Assembly (NCBI GenBank): GCA_946611495.1
Contig: CAMODR010000040.1
Location: forward strand, 1-8,401
DNA: 8,401 nt
DNA from: an uncultured Methanobrevibacter sp.
Lineage (GTDB): Archaea; Methanobacteriota; Methanobacteria; Methanobacteriales; Methanobacteriaceae
Direction of reading: 5' to 3'
Positions 5,944 through 8,401 of the stretch are shown piece after piece. Made by a program: the position numbers and the translations under genes. A model generated the notes under the pieces. It searched no databases and was not told the origin of the DNA. It was given only the letters and a program-made list of their open reading frames with translations. Every line of letters starts with the position of its first letter. Position 1 is the first letter of the stretch.

Positions 5944-6876
5944 TTATAATCTTGATTTAAACCATTCAATAGTTTCCTTTAACTGTTCTTCAAAATCAAC
6001 ATCATCCGGTGTGAAATTTATTTGTTTTAAATTACTGATATCTGCTAATGAATGTTTTATATCCCCTGGTCTTTCATCCAGATATTTTGCTTCGATATCA
6101 GAATTAAGAACTTGCTTAACAATTTTAAATAACTGATTTATGGTGGTTGATTTACCTAAAGCCACATTTACAACACCATTATAATCAGATTCACATGCTG
6201 CAATATTAGCTTTAGCAATTTCTTTAACATAAATAAAATCACGACTTTGTTCACCATCACCATAGATAATAGGACTTTCACCTTTAAGTATAGCAGAAAT
6301 AAATTTTGGAATTACTGCAGCATAAGGTGAATTTTCATCTTGCTTTGGACCGAAAACATTGAAATATCTTAATGCGACATAATTTAGGCCATAACTTTCA
6401 TAGAATGATTTCAAATATAATTCACAACTTGCTTTTTGAGCAGCATAAGGTGAACAAGGCATAGGATATTCATTTTCATTAAGAGGCATATTTAAATTTT
6501 CCCCATATACCGCAGATGAAGATGAGAATACTATTTTCTTTATTTGGCAATTTTTACATGCATTTAATAATTCTAATGTAGCATCTATATTAGTTTTATT
6601 GTACTGTATAGGATTCTCCACACTACCCGGAACACTTACCAGAGCCGCTAAATGAAACACATAATCTTTATCTTTTAATATTTCATCCAAATTAAGATTT
6701 AATAAATCTTCATGAATAATTGTTAAATTCTTATGGTTAGGATTTTTTAAATTTTCTAATTTCCCGGAGGATAAATTATCTATTATTGTAATATTATTCC
6801 TTTCAATTAATTCTTCAACTATGTGAGATCCTATAAAACCACAACCTCCTGTAATAACAATATTCTTATTTTTCAT
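5944..6876 (-). CDS. NAD-dependent UDP-sugar 4-epimerase (GalE/WbpP-like; UDP-GlcNAc or UDP-glucose)
   Basis: This 310-residue protein is an extended short-chain dehydrogenase/reductase. It has the NAD-binding glycine motif GGCGFIGSH at 10-18, the adenine-ribose acidic end IIDNLSSGK at 31-39, HLAALVSVPGSVENP at 75-89, the catalytic serine region SSSSAVYGE at 118-126, and the YxxxK pair Tyr144/Lys148. Sugar-nucleotide-binding blocks follow: RYFNVFGPKQD (170-180), YAAVIPKF (185-192) and YGDGEQSRDFIYV (205-217). These fit C4 inversion of a UDP-hexose in the cytoplasm. The RYFNVFGP-Q-D...YAAVIPKF pattern resembles the WbpP-type UDP-GlcNAc/UDP-GalNAc group, and neighbouring glmS fits an N-acetylhexosamine substrate. 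Specificity for UDP-glucose, or action on a uronic acid, cannot be excluded. The start is supported by CGGTG five bases before ATG. It lies upstream of glmS on the same strand, 95 bp apart, and is divergent from the right-hand GT2 gene. Confidence 0.9.
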   Translation of the reverse strand: MKNKNIVITGGCGFIGSHIVEELIERNNITIIDNLSSGKLENLKNPNHKNLTIIHEDLLNLNLDEILKDKDYVFHLAALVSVPGSVENPIQYNKTNIDATLELLNACKNCQIKKIVFSSSSAVYGENLNMPLNENEYPMPCSPYAAQKASCELYLKSFYESYGLNYVALRYFNVFGPKQDENSPYAAVIPKFISAILKGESPIIYGDGEQSRDFIYVKEIAKANIAACESDYNGVVNVALGKSTTINQLFKIVKQVLNSDIEAKYLDERPGDIKHSLADISNLKQINFTPDDVDFEEQLKETIEWFKSRL

Positions 6877-6997
6877 AATAACACCGAGAATATTAATAAC
6901 ATAATTTTAAATACTTTACTATTATATATTAATAATATAAATTATTTAAATATTTATTTTTATTTTCTTTTTTATAAATTATTAGGGGAGATATCAA
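6877..6997. promoter_or_regulatory. Divergent promoter region between the epimerase and the right-hand GT2 gene
   Basis: The 121-bp spacer is almost purely A/T at its centre. TATA-like elements at about 6922-6930 (TTATATATT) and 6933-6942 could serve either direction: the first lies about 50 bases before the epimerase start and about 70 before the GT2 start. The AGGGGAG at 6984-6990 is the ribosome-binding site of the plus gene, and CGGTG at 6882-6886 (minus strand) that of the epimerase. No other gene or RNA structure was seen. Confidence 0.45.
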
Positions 6998-8401
6998 ATG
7001 AAACGAAAGAAAGAAAAATATCATTCTAATTTTAAATTTTCTATAATCATAACAATGTATAATTCAAATTTATATCTTAATAAATCCATAGAGTCTATAA
7101 TTAATCAAACACTTAACTTTGAAGAGAATATTCAGTTAATACTTGTTGATGATGGAAGTATAGACACTTCAAAAAGAATTGCTGATAGATACCGTCTACA
7201 ATATCCCAATAATATCATTGTTTTATCAAAGGATAATGGAGGGCCTGGAAGTGCACGTAATTTAGGATTAAAATACGCAACTGGCGAATATATTAACTTC
7301 TTAGATAGTGATGATTATTTATCTGATAATACATTAGAAGAAGTTTATGGATTCTTTAAGAAAAATGAAAACAGAATAAATGTTGTATCAATACCTATGA
7401 AATTTTTTGAAAGAATGGATGGAGATCACGATTTAAACTATAAATTTAGTTTTGAAAAAATTGTCAATCTAAAATTTCTAAAGAATTATCCTCAAATTTC
7501 AGTCTCATCATCCTTTTTTAATTCAGAAGCTATTAAAAATATGGAATTCAATGAAGATTTAATAGCATTTGAGGATGCATTATTCATAAACAAAATTTTG
7601 ATAAAGGATGAGCAATACGGTATTTTAAACTCCCCTATTTACTATTACCGTAAAAGACACAGTTTCAATGGAATTAAAGATAATATAAAATATGATAAGA
7701 CATTCTATAATGAAACCATTTTCAATTTCTATAATGAATTAATTGATTATAGTTATTCAATTAATAAAGAAATTCCTAAATTTATTCAATACAGCATAAT
7801 TTATACACTGCAAGAAATTTTTAAAATTAATTTTTCAAAATTATTAAGTAATGAAGAAACAAATGAATTTTTTTATAAATTAATAAATCTTTTAAATTTA
7901 ATTGATGAAGATGTTATATTAGAAAATAATAATATAGATGAATGTTTACAAAATTTTTTAATATATCTTAAAGAAAATTCATATATTATAACCCAATCAA
8001 ATAAAATTGAATTTTTAACAACAGATTTTAATAAAGAAGACTTAGAATACAATATTTTTATCAATAAAACAAGTATTAGCAATGATATTTTATATATTTC
8101 AGGAAATATTCATTCTCATTTTACTAATGAAAAAGAAAAAATATTTGTAATAAAAGAAAACGAAAAAGGTGAAATAGAAAAATTCCTATGTGATTACAAA
8201 AATGATTCAAATAAAAATGATGAAATGAATAAATTATTATTCACACCATGGCAATATAATAAAGATTTTGAAATAAATATTCCTTGTGATGAAAAGGATT
8301 TCTCATTATTTTTTGAAATAGAAGTTGAGAATAACAACAATATCATATTACCTAATACAAAAATCATTGATAAAAATGAAGAGAAAAAAATAGATAAAAA
8401 T
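6998..8401 (+). CDS. GT2 glycosyltransferase, paralogue of the left gene; C-terminus beyond the right edge
   Basis: The frame opens at ATG 6998, seven bases after AGGGGAG, and remains open for 468 codons to the window end. Residues 13-220 are a GT-A family 2 domain: FSIIITMYNSN at 14-24, LVDDGS at 49-54, GGPGSARN at 81-88, DSDD at 103-106 and ED at 192-193. Residues 260-468 continue with the same linker type as the left gene (PKFIQY at 260-265, LYISG at 365-369). The left gene goes on to a TagF-like domain, so this one may too, but that part is not in the window. It lacks about 20-25 residues found in the left protein just before the ED motif. Composition is far more AT-rich than in the left gene, with Asn/Lys/Glu/Ile-rich stretches after residue 280. 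The likely role is cytoplasmic-face sugar transfer to a surface polymer, using UDP-sugars that the adjacent, divergent epimerase could supply. Substrates are unknown. Confidence 0.9.
   Translation, partial: MKRKKEKYHSNFKFSIIITMYNSNLYLNKSIESIINQTLNFEENIQLILVDDGSIDTSKRIADRYRLQYPNNIIVLSKDNGGPGSARNLGLKYATGEYINFLDSDDYLSDNTLEEVYGFFKKNENRINVVSIPMKFFERMDGDHDLNYKFSFEKIVNLKFLKNYPQISVSSSFFNSEAIKNMEFNEDLIAFEDALFINKILIKDEQYGILNSPIYYYRKRHSFNGIKDNIKYDKTFYNETIFNFYNELIDYSYSINKEIPKFIQYSIIYTLQEIFKINFSKLLSNEETNEFFYKLINLLNLIDEDVILENNNIDECLQNFLIYLKENSYIITQSNKIEFLTTDFNKEDLEYNIFINKTSISNDILYISGNIHSHFTNEKEKIFVIKENEKGEIEKFLCDYKNDSNKNDEMNKLLFTPWQYNKDFEINIPCDEKDFSLFFEIEVENNNNIILPNTKIIDKNEEKKIDKN

Noticed and set aside
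7873..8082. 69-codon minus-strand open frame
   Set aside because: It is antisense to the linker of the right-hand GT2 gene in very AT-rich DNA, with no ribosome-binding site and no recognisable motif.

Overview
The window most likely comes from a low-GC methanogenic archaeon of the Methanobacteriales, of the Methanobrevibacter/Methanosphaera type. The reasons are the very AT-rich DNA, AGGGGA/AGGTGA ribosome-binding sites close to the starts, TTG start codons, oligo-T tracts as the only terminator-like signals, and very large proteins joining a family 2 glycosyltransferase to a TagF-like (CDP-glycerol glycerophosphotransferase) domain. This assignment comes from family knowledge and style of sequence. 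No rRNA or other lineage marker is present.

Layout from left to right: (1) a very large minus-strand gene starting at 2996 and running off the left edge, with an N-terminal GT2 domain and a C-terminal TagF-like domain that is interrupted by a long hydrophilic insertion; (2) an AT-rich divergent promoter region, 2997-3198; (3) a plus-strand gene (3199-3759) for a small membrane-anchored, sequon-rich protein; (4) a convergent intergenic stretch, 3760-3982, holding three near-identical 51/52-bp tandem repeats, each with oligo-T tracts; (5) glmS on the minus strand (3983-5848); (6) an NAD-dependent UDP-sugar 4-epimerase on the minus strand (5944-6876), upstream of glmS and on the same strand; (7) a 121-bp divergent promoter region; (8) a plus-strand GT2 gene starting at 6998 and running off the right edge, paralogous to gene 1. 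No gene-free stretch exceeds 300 bases. I see no tRNA, rRNA, CRISPR array, insertion sequence or origin.

Together the genes point to cell-surface carbohydrate synthesis. GlmS makes glucosamine-6-phosphate, the entry point to UDP-GlcNAc. The epimerase has the features of the UDP-Glc/UDP-GlcNAc C4-epimerase group and could make UDP-GalNAc. The two large paralogues would transfer sugars, and perhaps polyol-phosphate units, to a wall or surface polymer. The 186-residue protein looks like an externally exposed membrane protein that could be N-glycosylated. In a pseudomurein-containing methanogen, UDP-GlcNAc and UDP-GalNAc are also the proposed precursors of the wall glycan. The exact acceptors and products cannot be read from this sequence.

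The least expected features are the roughly 290-residue insertion inside the TagF-like domain of gene 1, the sharp base-composition difference between the two paralogues, the fresh-looking triplicated oligo-T repeat, and an apparent internal 27-residue duplication in the inter-SIS linker of GlmS.
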